64,000 nt of DNA. Origin: Alisma plantago-aquatica (taxonomy: Eukaryota > Streptophyta > Magnoliopsida > Alismatales > Alismataceae). Both the position numbers and the translations under genes were made by a program. Within the stretch, counting starts at the first letter, position 1; each line of letters starts with the position of its first letter. The notes under the pieces were generated by a model. That model saw nothing but the letters and a program-made list of their open reading frames with translations. It made no database searches and had not been told where the DNA came from. Shown here piece after piece: positions 37,458 to 48,701 of this stretch. The DNA lies in the NCBI GenBank assembly GCA_963693085.1, contig OY856410.1, positions 567,334,406 through 567,398,405 of the forward strand, given 5' to 3'.

Positions 37458-38768
37458 TTGAGAGAGACTAAAATGGATACTAGATTCCAAAAATTCAAGG
37501 AGGCAATGAAGAAACTTTATATCGACATCCCGCTACTCGATGCCCTCTCTGAAGTACCAGCTTGGGATAAATATCTGAAAACCTTGCTATCAAGGAAATA
37601 TATTACTGAAGAGCAAGAGACGATCAAACTGGCTCAGACCACCTCCGATATCATTCTTAATAAGATGCCAAAGAAAAAGAAGGACCCTGGTTCTTTCGGT
37701 ATTCAGTGATGTATTGGGAATGCTTCGAGCAAAAAGGGATTAGCTGACTTAGGGGCTAGCATATCTATTATTCCCTACTCCATGTGTAAAAGATTGGGTT
37801 TTACTGACTTTCTACCCACAACGATGACGATTCAGTTAGCTGATTCCACTATCACTGCACCCCTAGGAATTATTGAAGACATTCCAGTCAGGATAGGCAA
37901 GGATGCTTATGTCCCATGTGATTTTGTCATTATGGATATCAAGGAGGATCTAAGATACCTAATAATATTCGACAGACCCTTCCTTGCCACAGCCAGGGTG
38001 CTCATTGATGTTGAAGCTGGCACGATCATTCTAAGACTGGGAAAAGAAGCAATTCAGTTCTGAGTCCTCAACAGCATGAAAGGACCCATCATTCAAGAAG
38101 AAGTTTTTATCTTAGATGAAATACATCAAATGTCCCAATTAGAAATATCTAAACCAATTGATGATTTAGAAAATGTTTTAATAAATCCAGAAGTTGAATT
38201 CTCAGCCAACGAATTAGTTCAACAATGCTTGCAACATTTAGAGAAAGTTGAAGAAGCACCAATAGCCACTTTTGAGGAGCTCAAATCTATCACTATTTTA
38301 GAAACAACAGAAACACCTAAGGCCCCCGAAATGAAAACCCTACCAAAGGGACTCAAGCATGTCTTCCTGGACGAAGAAAAATTATGTCCAGTTATCATCA
38401 GTTCCACTCTGACGAAAGACCAGGAAGAATGGCTTCTCGTTGAGTTAAAGAAACATAAGAAATCCATTGGGTACAAAATAAGTGACCTGACTGGTATGAA
38501 CCTAGCCCTATGCATGCATATACTTCCCATGGTAGAATAATTCAAGCCTTCAAGAGAGCACCAGAGAAAGTTGAACCCCAATCTTAAAGAGGTGGTTCAC
38601 CTTGAGATCCTTAAACTTCTGAAATCCGATATTATTTATCCAATTTCAGATTCCCAGTGGGTCAGCCCTATCGAAGTGGTTCCCAAAAAGGGAGGAACCA
38701 TTGTCGTGCTAAATGATAAAAATGAGCTAGTGCCCATAAGGACTGTCACGGGGTGGAGGATGTGTATC
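37458..38768 (+). pseudogene. Athila-type pol part 1: protease and start of RT
   Basis: Same frame as gag. The retropepsin active site is ADLGASISII at about 37743-37772, followed by IQLADSTITAPLGIIEDIP and FDRPFLATARVLID (usually LGRPFLAT). After a linker, 38571-38768 gives the RT N terminus with LEILKLLKSDIIYPISDS, WVSPIEVVPKKGG and a GWRMCI end. Stops fall at 37707, 38061 and 38538. The frame ends at 38768, exactly at the target duplication of the copia array, and resumes at 48702 in the same phase with DYRKL, so the interruption is a clean insertion. Confidence 0.88.
38764..38768 (+). other. Target site duplication GTATC, left copy
   Basis: Identical to 48697-48701. Both lie in the codons for Cys-Ile/Ile-Asp at the start of the RT CIDYRKL block of the Athila-like pol gene. 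Confidence 0.95.
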
Positions 38769-39118
38769 TGTTGGATAAATTGGACATTATGATAAATCCC
38801 TTTGTTTCGATGATGACAAACATTTCATTCTTGTTGATCTAACGAGCTACTTGAGTGTGCAGGATTAAGGTGGATGACAAAGCAACTAGGGAAAATCCAA
38901 AGAGCTCACATATTTATATTTCCATGCAATGTAATCACTGTTGTAAACAACTTGTACAAATATATAATGTACAAGTACTTAGATTGCATGTAAATCAAGC
39001 GTTGGATCTTCCTAGCTAATCACCACACTTAGATAGGTCATCCCCTTCAAATAGGATCACATATGCACACTCATACACATGCTTAGTGGTTAATTAAAAG
39101 ATTGAAAACAGAGTCAAT

Positions 39119-39323
39119 CTCGGTCGACCACACTCCTCGACCGAGACACTCTCGGTCGACAAACTTCTCGACCGAGAATGACCCAAGTAGCCGTTAGACA
39201 CAGCTGACAAGGTAGTTGGCAGTTGCAAATGAACGTTGATCCAGAGAGCCTGTCGGTCGACAAAACTTCGACCGAGTAGGTATCTCGGTCGACAAATTGT
39301 CGACCGAGATGGTCTCTGACAGC
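39119..39323. repeat. TCGGTCGAC...GTCGACCGA dyads in LTR 1
   Basis: Four inverted repeats, the best being TCTCGGTCGAC-aaatt-GTCGACCGAGA with 11-bp arms at about 39287-39313. The same cluster is in LTR 2 (about 43373-43577) and LTR 3 (about 47627-47831); in LTR 3 the first copy has decayed to TCGATCAACC. Two more copies lie in each interior, at about 41482-41530 and 45736-45784. Confidence 0.92.
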
Positions 39324-39338
39324 AACTGCAGAATAAAG

Positions 39339-39385
39339 TAACTAGCCGTTACTAATGCACCTAACTTATATCTAACGGCTAGTTA
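39339..39385. repeat. 13-bp perfect inverted repeat upstream of TATA
   Basis: TAACTAGCCGTTA at 39339-39351 and TAACGGCTAGTTA at 39373-39385 are exact reverse complements with a 21-base loop, about 60 bases before the TATA box. The pair recurs 4254 and 8508 bases downstream in the other two LTRs. Confidence 0.92.
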
Positions 39386-39444
39386 AGCACTTAGAAGCCC
39401 CTAGAAGTTGTCTAGAACGTCCTTAAGTATCCATAGGCCACTCC

Positions 39445-39452
39445 TATAAATA
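39445..39452 (+). promoter_or_regulatory. TATA box of LTR 1
   Basis: TATAAATA in CTCC-TATAAATA-GGAC. Equivalent boxes are at 43699-43706 and 47953-47960. Confidence 0.75.
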
Positions 39453-40191
39453 GGACATGCCTTAGGACACCAAAACACACCTAAGCTATACTTGTGCTAT
39501 ACTTGAGCTTGAATACACACTTGCAATCTGTTTTAGAGCAATAGAGCAATTCCTACACTTGCCATTCATTCCTATTGCTCCCATTTCGTGTCCTATAGGC
39601 TAGTATCTCCTATCCACTACAATCACATTGTCATACACATTGGTTAGGAGATATAAACGCTTGATATACGAAAATCAAGCCTTGTGCTTACAACGGTATT
39701 GTAATTTCTATTTTCCTTCTTGTTCCTTTTTATCTTTTGTACTCTCCTTGCTACTCCTAGGGTTGGAGGCTGCGGATTGGAGAGGGTTGACTTCTCAGGT
39801 GGAGAAGGGGACTTCAAGCTACTTCAAGAAGGCTATCGCACGGGAAGATACTTCAGAAGGCTGGTGCAACGGGAGTTGGTGCACCTACTTCAAGGGAAGG
39901 TTGCTTCAAGGTTGGGTGATTACTTCTAGGTGAAGGCTGCTTGAAGGGTTTGGGAAAAGAAATTGTATTTTATGTAAAGTCCTTGCGAGGTAATAAAATA
40001 AATTTCTTTTCAAATCCCGGTTGGGTAAGCAACCGGGTAGTGGACTGACTTCCTTAGTATTTGCTAAGGTTGGAACCACTCTAAACCCTGTGTCTCCTTG
40101 TCCAATATTTTCATTGTGGTTGTTTGAGTTAAATAATTGTTTAAAATTGTTTAAAACTCTATTCACCCCCCCTCTCTAGTAGTTTTTCAAT

Positions 40192-40203
40192 TGGTATCAG
40201 AGC
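40192..40203 (+). other. Initiator tRNA-Met primer site, interior 1
   Basis: TGGTATCAGAGC two bases inside the LTR; second copy at 44446-44457. Confidence 0.95.
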
Positions 40204-40236
40204 AGGCTTCAAGGAACCCTAACCAGGTCTTGAAGA

Positions 40237-41187
40237 ATGAAGGGTGGAGGTGACTACAACCGCAGGCAAAGGAGCAACTTGGACCAACTTTCAACAAGCT
40301 GCAATTGGTGTTTAGGAACGAACCATACAACAATCGGCTGTCCATGGAAAGAAAAGAAGAAAGAGGTCCATAAGAATTGTTTCATTGCTACAACCCATGA
40401 GGAAGAAGAAGAAGAGGTAAGCCTTCTTGATTTATCAAAAGAAGAGCTAATTTCTAGTCTTGAAGAAACACACAATAAGTATATTGAGTGCAAGAAGAAA
40501 TTAAAGAAGTCTAATAAAACAAATGATGAGTTAAATGCTAGACTTCTTGCTCTTACATCCGAAAAAGAAGATTTATATGCTAAACTGAATGATCTTAGTT
40601 TTGAAAAAGATAGCATTATTTCTGAAAATCATACTTTGAAATCATCTCTACGTAATAGTGATGTAAAGCTTTTTTCTCTAGAAACAAATTATGATATTCT
40701 ATCCCAAGAAAAGGTTGAATTACTTGCAAAGTTAAATGATTTTCAAAAACAACCTGTTTTGTGTACACATCTAGATTATGATAATATAGTAAAAGAAAAG
40801 AATTCTTTATCATCTAATCTAGATCAAGCAAAACTAGATATTAAGAAAAGAATGGATGAGATCGCTAAGTTGGAACAAGAAGTTAGTAGGTTAAGCAACA
40901 ATGGAATCCTTGATAGAATTTTGGATGATTCCTATCATCAAATTGGGAGAAGAGGACTAGGTTATAAGCCCAAAGGGAAATCTCATCAACAACCTAGTTG
41001 GAGAAAGACACAAGCACATCAAACCACATTTGTACCAAAGAACAACCTAGAACAAAACCATAGAAAAAGACTTGAGGTTGATTCTATATGTTGCCATTAC
41101 TTCTCACGTCTTGGACATTACTCTTTTTCATGCCCATACAAGAAAAAGAATGTTGAGTTAGTATGGGTTCCGAAACCCCCAAATTGA
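40237..41187 (+). CDS. Short SIRE-like Gag, copy 1
   Basis: An intact 316-codon frame that starts 33 bases after the primer site. Residues about 22-35 form a complete CX2CX4HX4C knuckle (CNWCLGTNHTTIGC). An acidic run (EEEEEE) and a long Lys/Glu/Leu-rich coiled coil follow at about 60-225. Near residues 287-300 a second knuckle has Phe in place of its second Cys (CHYFSRLGHYSFSC). The C terminus VELVWVPKPP is typical of SIRE/Maximus Gag. The usual N-terminal UBN2-like capsid region is absent, so this is probably the C-terminal half of a Gag whose front was lost. With no protease, integrase or RT in the interior, mobility would depend on another element's enzymes. Whether it is translated is unknown. 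Confidence 0.8.
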   Translation: MKGGGDYNRRQRSNLDQLSTSCNWCLGTNHTTIGCPWKEKKKEVHKNCFIATTHEEEEEEVSLLDLSKEELISSLEETHNKYIECKKKLKKSNKTNDELNARLLALTSEKEDLYAKLNDLSFEKDSIISENHTLKSSLRNSDVKLFSLETNYDILSQEKVELLAKLNDFQKQPVLCTHLDYDNIVKEKNSLSSNLDQAKLDIKKRMDEIAKLEQEVSRLSNNGILDRILDDSYHQIGRRGLGYKPKGKSHQQPSWRKTQAHQTTFVPKNNLEQNHRKRLEVDSICCHYFSRLGHYSFSCPYKKKNVELVWVPKPPN

Positions 41188-43022
41188 ATTGATTAGACTA
41201 AGTTGAGATATGACCGAAGACTTTAAATTGCACATCCTTATGTCTATCTCAACTTAACATAAAGGGATAACAAAATGATTCAAGTAACTAAAATCTCTAA
41301 CTTGAAAACTTATCTCAATTAAGGTCCTCAAAACTTAATTTTTTTAATATGATTAGTTGAGATTTGATCTAAATATTACTTTGATATTCATATGTTTTAT
41401 CTCAACTAAAACTGATTCTTAAACTGCATAATTGAATTTTACTCGAAATCAATAAATTCTGTAGGTAAAACAGAAACCTTGTCGGTCGAGAAATCGTCGA
41501 CCGAGCAGTCAGTCGGTCGAGAAATCGTCGACCGAACAGGTCACTGATTTCAGTCTGCAGTGAAATTACTGAACAACTGATTGATCAATGGCTATCTATC
41601 TGTTGTTAATGACTATTTTACAAAACAAGTTGAAGATCTTTTTGAATATAAATGACATCATTCTCTAAGTTGAAAATCAAGTTTAGAAATCCCTATTTTA
41701 TAATGTTTTACATGATTTTCTATAAAGCATCTATCTAGATAGAAATCATGTGTTATGACATTCAGTTTAAATGATTACAATCACTGTATTTCATGACATT
41801 ATCATTCTATTGGACATGCTTTCACTATTTCATCATTAAGCATGATGTTGTGTTAACACAAATAGATAATGATAATTGCATGCGTGAGTCTTAATGATAA
41901 GCAAGCAAAATAATTCATTGGTGATATGACTATTAAAAATGCTTGCAAAGAACACAATGTTACAAAATTTCTCAAATTGATATCTTTAAAAAGACTTGAG
42001 ATATTAATCATGCTTTCAAAATATAAGTTTCTAAAAGAATCTTATGATAAGGGTATAAGAAGAAATGGGTATATCTTATTGTGCTTCAAATTGATATTTA
42101 TAGCTATCTGCAGAAATTATACTTCACATATGTTTATCTTGGAAATCTGCAGAATTTGCCTCTTGGTTAAAATTAAAATTGACCAAGGGGCGCTATGGTC
42201 GTAGTCAAGGGCGACCTAAAATAAGATTTGACAAAATGCTTATTTGGACATCAATTTATTGAACTTAATCTTAGTATACTTTTGATAAAAGTCAAAATCA
42301 AAATTTAAAATCATTTGTGACCTTAAAAGCCTTAAATTGCTTAAATTGTAAGATTAAGGGGGAGCTTATAAAAACAAATTTGATTATTTGATTATGAAGC
42401 TTACAAAAACATTGTTAACATCATTTGGAGTTTGTTATGACCTTCGGATTTTTTAAAAAGTAATTTGTATGAAAAAGAATTTCATCAAAATAATATATCT
42501 TGCTCTTAAAGGAACTCTCTAAACAAATCAGGGCTTAACATCCCTTGTATTTGGTTGGAGACATTTTTTTTGTACTCTAAGATTAAAGGACTCTCATTTA
42601 ATTTAGGGCTTAACATCTCTTGATAAATGAGAAATAAATATACATTCATCATAAGCTTAAGGGAATCTCATATCATTTCAAGGCTTAACATCCTTTGCAA
42701 ATGATTGAGAAACAAATTGTGGATAAATTAGACATAAATCCATGTTCCTAATAGGATATCTATTTAAGGGGGAGCTTAATATAAAATTAAGGGGGAGAAG
42801 AAATAAAATGGTTAACCTGGATATCTTTTTGAAATGACAAAGGGGGAGAAAGAATATAAAATCAAAAATATAAATATAAATGAGTTTCATCTTGATGGCC
42901 AGCACTCACTTGTAAAACAAGAATGGCTACAAAAGGTAATCTTCAGGTATGAAACTCACATGCTTTATATTTCCTTATTTCATATTTTAGGAAATGTTTG
43001 TCATCTTCAAAAAGGGGGAGAT
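41188..43022 (+). other. Non-coding 3' interior, unit 1
   Basis: AT-rich with no pol motifs. It holds two TCGGTCGA dyads (41482-41530), a loose three-fold repeat of a phrase like GGGCTTAACATCCCTTG (42530-42710), and five purine tracts of the form AAGGGGGAG at about 42356, 42766, 42789, 42840 and 43012, the last being the polypurine tract next to LTR 2. Confidence 0.8.
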
Positions 43023-44443
43023 TGTTGGATAAATTGGACATTATGATAAATCCCTTTGTTTCGATGATGACAAACATTTCATTCTTGTTGATCTAACGAG
43101 CTACTTGAGTGTGCAGGATTAAGGTGGATGACAAAGCAACTAGGGAAAATCCAAAGAGCTCACATATTTATATTTCCATGCAATGTAATCACTGTTGTAA
43201 ACAACTTGTACAAATATATAATGTACAAGTACTTAGATTGCATGTAAATCAAGCGTTGGATCTTCCTAGCTAATCACCACACTTAGATAGGTCATCCCCT
43301 TCAAATAGGATCACATATGCACACTCATACACATGCTTAGTGGTTAATTAAAAGATTGAAAACAGAGTCAATCTCGGTCGACCACACTCCTCGACCGAGA
43401 CACTCTCGGTCGACAAACTTCTCGACCGAGAATGACCCAAGTAGCCGTTAGACACAGCTGACAAGGTAGTTGGCAGTTGCAAATGAACGTTGATCCAGAG
43501 AGCCTGTCGGTCGACAAAACTTCGACCGAGTAGGTATCTCGGTCGACAAATTGTCGACCGAGATGGTCTCTGACAGCAACTGCAGAATAAAGTAACTAGC
43601 CGTTACTAATGCACCTAACTTATATCTAACGGCTAGTTAAGCACTTAGAAGCCCCTAGAAGTTGTCTAGAACGTCCTTAAGTATCCATAGGCCACTCCTA
43701 TAAATAGGACATGCCTTAGGACACCAAAACACACCTAAGTTATACTTGTGCTATACTTGAGCTTGAATACACACTTGCAATCTGTTTTAGAGCAATAGAG
43801 CAATTCCTACACTTGCCATTCATTCCTATTGCTCCCATTTCGTGTCCTATAGGCTAGTATCTCCTATCCACTACAATCACATTGTCATACACATTGGTTA
43901 GGAGATATAAACGCTTGATATAGGAAAATCAAGCCTTGTGCTTACAACGGTATTGTAATTTCTATTTTCCTTCTTGTTCCTTTTTATCTTTTGTACTCTC
44001 CTTGCTACTCCTAGGGTTGGAGGCTGCGGATTGGAGAGGGTTGACTTCTCAGGTGGAGAAGGGGACTTCAAGCTACTTCAAGAAGGCTATCGCACGGGAA
44101 GATACTTCAGAAGGCTGGTGCAACGGGAGTTGGTGCACCTACTTCAAGGGAAGGCTGCTTCAAGGTTGGGCGATTACTTCTAGGTGAAGGCTGCTTGAAG
44201 GGTTTGGGAAAAGAAATTGTATTTTATGTAAAGTCCTTGCGAGGTAATAAAATAAATTTCTTTTCAAATCCCGGTTGGGTAAGCAACCGGGTAGTGGACT
44301 GACTTCCTTAGTATTTGCTAAGGTTGGAACCACTCTAAACCCTGTGTCTCCTTGTCCAATATTTTCATTGTGGTTGTTTGAGTTAAATAATTGTTTAAAA
44401 TTGTTTAAAACTCTATTCACCCCCCCTCTCTAGTAGTTTTTCA
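43023..44443 (+). mobile_element. SIRE-like LTR 2 (shared middle LTR)
   Basis: Serves at once as 3' LTR of the first interior (GGGGGAGAT just before it) and 5' LTR of the second (TGGTATCAGAGC just after it). No target duplication at either edge. Confidence 0.95.
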
Positions 44444-44490
44444 ATTGGTATCAGAGCAGGCTTCAAGGAACCCTAACCAGGTCTTGAAGA

Positions 44491-45441
44491 ATGAAGGGTG
44501 GAGGTGACTACAACCGCAGGCAAAGGAGCAACTTGGACCAACTTTCAACAAGCTGCAATTGGTGTTTAGGAACGAACCATACAACAATCGGCTGTCCATG
44601 GAAAGAAAAGAAGAAAGAGGTCCATAAGAATTGTTTCATTGCTACAACCCATGAGGAAGAAGAAGAAGAGGTAAGCCTTCTTGATTTATCAAAAGAAGAG
44701 CTAATTTCTAGTCTTGAAGAAACACACAATAAGTATATTGAGTGCAAGAAGAAATTAAAGAAGTCTAATAAAACAAACGATGAGTTAAATGCTAGACTTC
44801 TTGCTCTTACATCCGAAAAAGAAGATTTATATGCTAAACTGAATGATCTTAGTTTTGAAAAAGATAGCATTATTTCTGAAAATCATACTTTGAAATCATC
44901 TCTATGTAATAGTGATGTAAAGCTTTTTTCTCTAGAAACAAATTATGATATTCTATCCCAAGAAAAGGTTGAATTACTTGCAAAGTTAAATGATTTTCAA
45001 AAACAACCTGTTTTGTGTACACATCTAGATTATGATAATATAGTAAAAGAAAAGAATTCTTTATCATCTAATCTAGATCAAGCAAAACTAGATATTAAGA
45101 AAAGAATGGATGAGATCGCTAAGTTGGAACAAGAAGTTAGTAGGTTAAGCAACAATGGAATCCTTGATAGAATTTTGGATGATTCCTATCATCAAATTGG
45201 GAGAAGAGGACTAGGTTATAAGCCCAAAGGGAAATCTCATCAACAACCTAGTTGGAGAAAGACACGAGCACATCAAACCACATTTGTACCAAAGAACAAC
45301 CTAGAACAAAACCATAGAAAAAGACTTGAGGTTGATTCTATATGTTGCCATTACTTCTCACGTCTTGGACATTACTCTTTTTCATGCCCATACAAGAAAA
45401 AGAATGTTGAGTTAGTATGGGTTCCGAAACCCCCAAATTGA
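44491..45441 (+). CDS. Short SIRE-like Gag, copy 2
   Basis: Same 316-codon frame as copy 1, 4254 bases downstream, with the same knuckles, coiled coil and Phe replacement. By eye the protein differs only by Arg to Cys near residue 139 and Gln to Arg near residue 257. Both copies stay open although the host element is full of stops, which fits a recent arrival. The second-knuckle Phe is in both, so that change predates the tandem duplication. Confidence 0.8.
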   Translation: MKGGGDYNRRQRSNLDQLSTSCNWCLGTNHTTIGCPWKEKKKEVHKNCFIATTHEEEEEEVSLLDLSKEELISSLEETHNKYIECKKKLKKSNKTNDELNARLLALTSEKEDLYAKLNDLSFEKDSIISENHTLKSSLCNSDVKLFSLETNYDILSQEKVELLAKLNDFQKQPVLCTHLDYDNIVKEKNSLSSNLDQAKLDIKKRMDEIAKLEQEVSRLSNNGILDRILDDSYHQIGRRGLGYKPKGKSHQQPSWRKTRAHQTTFVPKNNLEQNHRKRLEVDSICCHYFSRLGHYSFSCPYKKKNVELVWVPKPPN

Positions 45442-47276
45442 ATTGATTAGACTAAGTTGAGATATGACCGAAGACTTTAAATTGCACATCCTTATGTCTA
45501 TCTCAACTTAACATAAAGGGATAACAAAATGATTCAAGTAACTAAAATCTCTAACTTGAAAACTTATCTCAATTAAGGTCCTCAAAACTTAATTTTTTTA
45601 ATATGATTAGTTGAGATTTGATCTAAATATTACTTTGATATTCATATGTTTTATCTCAACTAAAACTGATTCTTAAACTGCATAATTGAATTTTACTCGA
45701 AATCAATAAATTCTGTAGGTAAAACAGAAACCTTGTCGGTCGAGAAATCGTCGACCGAGCAGTCAGTCGGTCGAGAAATCGTCGACCGAACAGGTCACTG
45801 ATTTCAGTCTGCAGTGAAATTACTGAACAACTGATTGATCAATGGCTATCTATCTGTTGTTAATGACTGTTTTACAAAACAAGTTGAAGATCTTTTTGAA
45901 TATAAATGACATCATTCTCTAAGTTGAAAATCAAGTTTAGAAATCCCTATTTTATAATGTTTTACATGATTTTCTTTAAAGCATCTATCTAGATAGAAAT
46001 CAAGTGTTATGACATTCAGTTTAAATGATTACAATCACTGTATTTCACGACATTATCATTCTATTGGACATGCTTTCACTATTTCATCATTAAGCATGAT
46101 GTTGTGTTAACACAAATAGATAATGATAATTGCATGCGTGAGTCTTAATGATAAGCAAGCAAAATAATTCATTGGTGATATGACTATTAAAAATGCTTGC
46201 AAAGAACACAATGTTACAAAATTTCTCAAATTGATATCTTTAAAAAGACTTGAGATATTAATCATGCTTTCAAAATATAAGTTTCTAAAAGAATCTTATG
46301 ATAAGGGTATAAGAAGAAATGGGTATATCTTATTGTGCTTCAAATTGATATTTATAGCTATCTGCAGAAATTATACTTCACATATGTTTATCTTGGAAAT
46401 CTGCAGAATTTGCCTCTTGGTTAAAATTAAAATTGACCAAGGGGCGCTATGGTCGTAGTCAAGGGCGACCTAAAATAAGATTTGACAAAATGCTTATTTG
46501 GACATCAATTTATTGAACTTAATCTTAGTATACTTTTGATAAAAGTCAAAATCAAAATTTAAAATCATTTGTGACCTTAAAAGCCTTAAATTGCTTAAAT
46601 TGTAAGATTAAGGGGGAGCTTATAAAAACAAATTTGATTATTTGATTATGAAGCTTACAAAAACATTGTTAACATCATTTGGAGTTTGTTATGACCTTCG
46701 GATTTTTTAAAAAGTAATTTGTATGAAAAAGAATTTCATCAAAATAATATATCTTGCTCTTAAAGGAACTCTCTAAACAAATCAGGGCTTAACATCCCTT
46801 GTATTTGGTTGGAGACATTTTTTTTGTACTCTAAGATTAAAGGACTCTCATTTAATTTAGGGCTTAACATCCCTTGATAAATGATAAATAAATATACATT
46901 CATCATAAGCTTAAGGGAATCTCATATCATTTCAAGGCTTAACATCCTTTGCAAATGATTGAGAAACAAATTGTGGATAAATTAGACATAAATCCATGTT
47001 CCTAATAGGATATCTATTTAAGGGGGAGCTTAATATAAAATTAAGGGGGAGAAGAAATAAAATGGTTAACCTGGATATCTTTTTGAAATGACAAAGGGGG
47101 AGAAAGAATATAAAATCAAAAATATAAATATAAATGAGTTTCATCTTGATGGCCAACACTCACTTGTAAAACAAGAATGGCTACAAAAGGTAATCTTCAG
47201 GTATGAAACTCACATGCTTTATATTTCCTTATTTCATATTTTAGGAAATGTTTGTCATCTTCAAAAAGGGGGAGAT
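45442..47276 (+). other. Non-coding 3' interior, unit 2
   Basis: Near-identical copy of 41188-43022, including the five AAGGGGGAG tracts and the CTTAACATCC phrases. No coding function seen. Confidence 0.8.
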
Positions 47277-48696
47277 TGTTGGATAAATTGGACATTATGA
47301 TAAATCCCTTTGTTTCGATGATGACAAACATTTCATTCTTGTTGATCTAACGAGCTACTTGAGTGTGCAGGATTAAGGTGGATGACAAAGAAACTAGGGA
47401 AAATCCAAAGAGCTCACATATTTATATTTCCATGCAATGTAATCACTGTTGTAAACAACTTGTACAAATATATAATGTACAAGTACTTCGATTGCATGTA
47501 AATCAAGCGTTGGATCTTCCTAGCTAATCACCACACTTAGATAGGTCATCCCCTTCAAATAGGATCACATATGCACACTCATACACATGCTTAGTGGTTA
47601 ATTAAAAGATTGAAAACAGAGTCAATCTCGATCAACCACACTCCTCGACCGAGACACTCTCGGTCGACAAACTTCTCGACCGAGAATGACCCAAGTAGCC
47701 GTTAGACACAGCTGACAAGGTAGTTGGCAGTTGCAAATGAACGTTGATCCAGAGAGCCTGTCGGTCGACAAAACTTCGACCGAGTAGGTATCTCGGTCGA
47801 CAAATTGTCGACCGAGATGGTCTCTGATAGCAACTGCAGAATAAAGTAACTAGCCGTTACTAATGCACCTAACTTATATCTAACGGCTAGTTAAGCACTT
47901 AGAAGCCCCTAGAAGTTGTCTAGAACGTCCTTAAGTATCCATAGGCCACTCCTATAAATAGGACATGCCTTAGGACACCAAAACACACCTAAGCTATACT
48001 TGTGCTATACTTGAGCTTGAATACACACTTGCAATCTGTTTTAGAGCAATAAAGCAATTCCTACACTTTCCATTCATTCCTATTGCTCCCATTTCGTGTC
48101 CTATAGGCTAGTATCTCCTATCCACTACAATCACATTGTCATACACATTGGTTAGGAGATATAAACGCTTGATATAGGAAAATCAAGCCTTGTGCTTACA
48201 ACGGTATTGTAATTTCTATTTTCCTTCTTGTTCCTTTTTATCTTTTGTACTCTCCTTGCTACTCCTAGGGTTGGAGGCTGCGGATTGGAGAGGGTTGACT
48301 TCTCAGGTGGAGAAGGGGACTTCAAGCTACTTCAAGAAGGCTATCGCACGGGAAGCTACTTCAGAAGGCTGGTGCAACGGGAGTTGGTGCACCTACTTCA
48401 AGGGAAGGTTGCTTCAAGGTTGGGCGATTACTTCTAGGTGAAGGCTGCTTGAAGGGTTTGGGAAAAGAAATTGTATTTTATGTAAAGTCCTTGCGAGGTA
48501 ATAAAATAAATTTCTTTTCAAATCCCGGTTGGGTAAGCAACCGGGTAGTGGACTGACTTCCTTAGTATTTGCTAAGGTTGGAACCACTCTAAACCCTGTG
48601 TCTCCTTGTCCAATATTTTCATTGTGGTTGTTTGAGTTAAATAATTGTTTAAAATTGTTTAAAACTCTATTCACCCCCCCCTCTAGTAGTTTTTCA
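47277..48696 (+). mobile_element. SIRE-like LTR 3
   Basis: 1420 bases. The C-run near its end differs (eight C then TCTAG, against seven C then TCTCTAG). The right edge is followed at once by GTATC and Athila-like pol sequence. Confidence 0.95.
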
Positions 48697-48701
48697 GTAT
48701 C
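48697..48701 (+). other. Target site duplication GTATC, right copy
   Basis: Matches 38764-38768 exactly; the pol frame resumes at 48702 without a phase change. Confidence 0.95.

Larger units (their letters stand above)
38769..40189 (+). mobile_element. SIRE-like LTR 1
   Basis: 1421 bases, TGTTGGATAA...TTTTTCA. Differs from LTR 2 by a few substitutions, for example GATATACG here against GATATAGG in LTRs 2 and 3 near 39668. Confidence 0.95.
38769..48696 (+). mobile_element. Tandem SIRE-like copia array: LTR-I-LTR-I-LTR
   Basis: Three LTRs (38769-40189, 43023-44443, 47277-48696) separate two interiors (40190-43022, 44444-47276), with an exact 4254-base period between equivalent points. The whole block is flanked by GTATC (38764-38768 and 48697-48701), and nothing duplicates at the middle LTR, which is bordered by a purine tract on its left and a primer site on its right. 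Units differ by only scattered single bases, so the array is recent compared with its host element. Interiors encode only a short gag and no pol, so it is non-autonomous. Confidence 0.95.

Noticed and set aside
39628..40166. Open frames inside the SIRE-like LTRs (also near 43936 and 48190)
   Set aside because: They repeat in all three LTRs because the DNA is repeated. They span R/U5 sequence and have no protein family signs.
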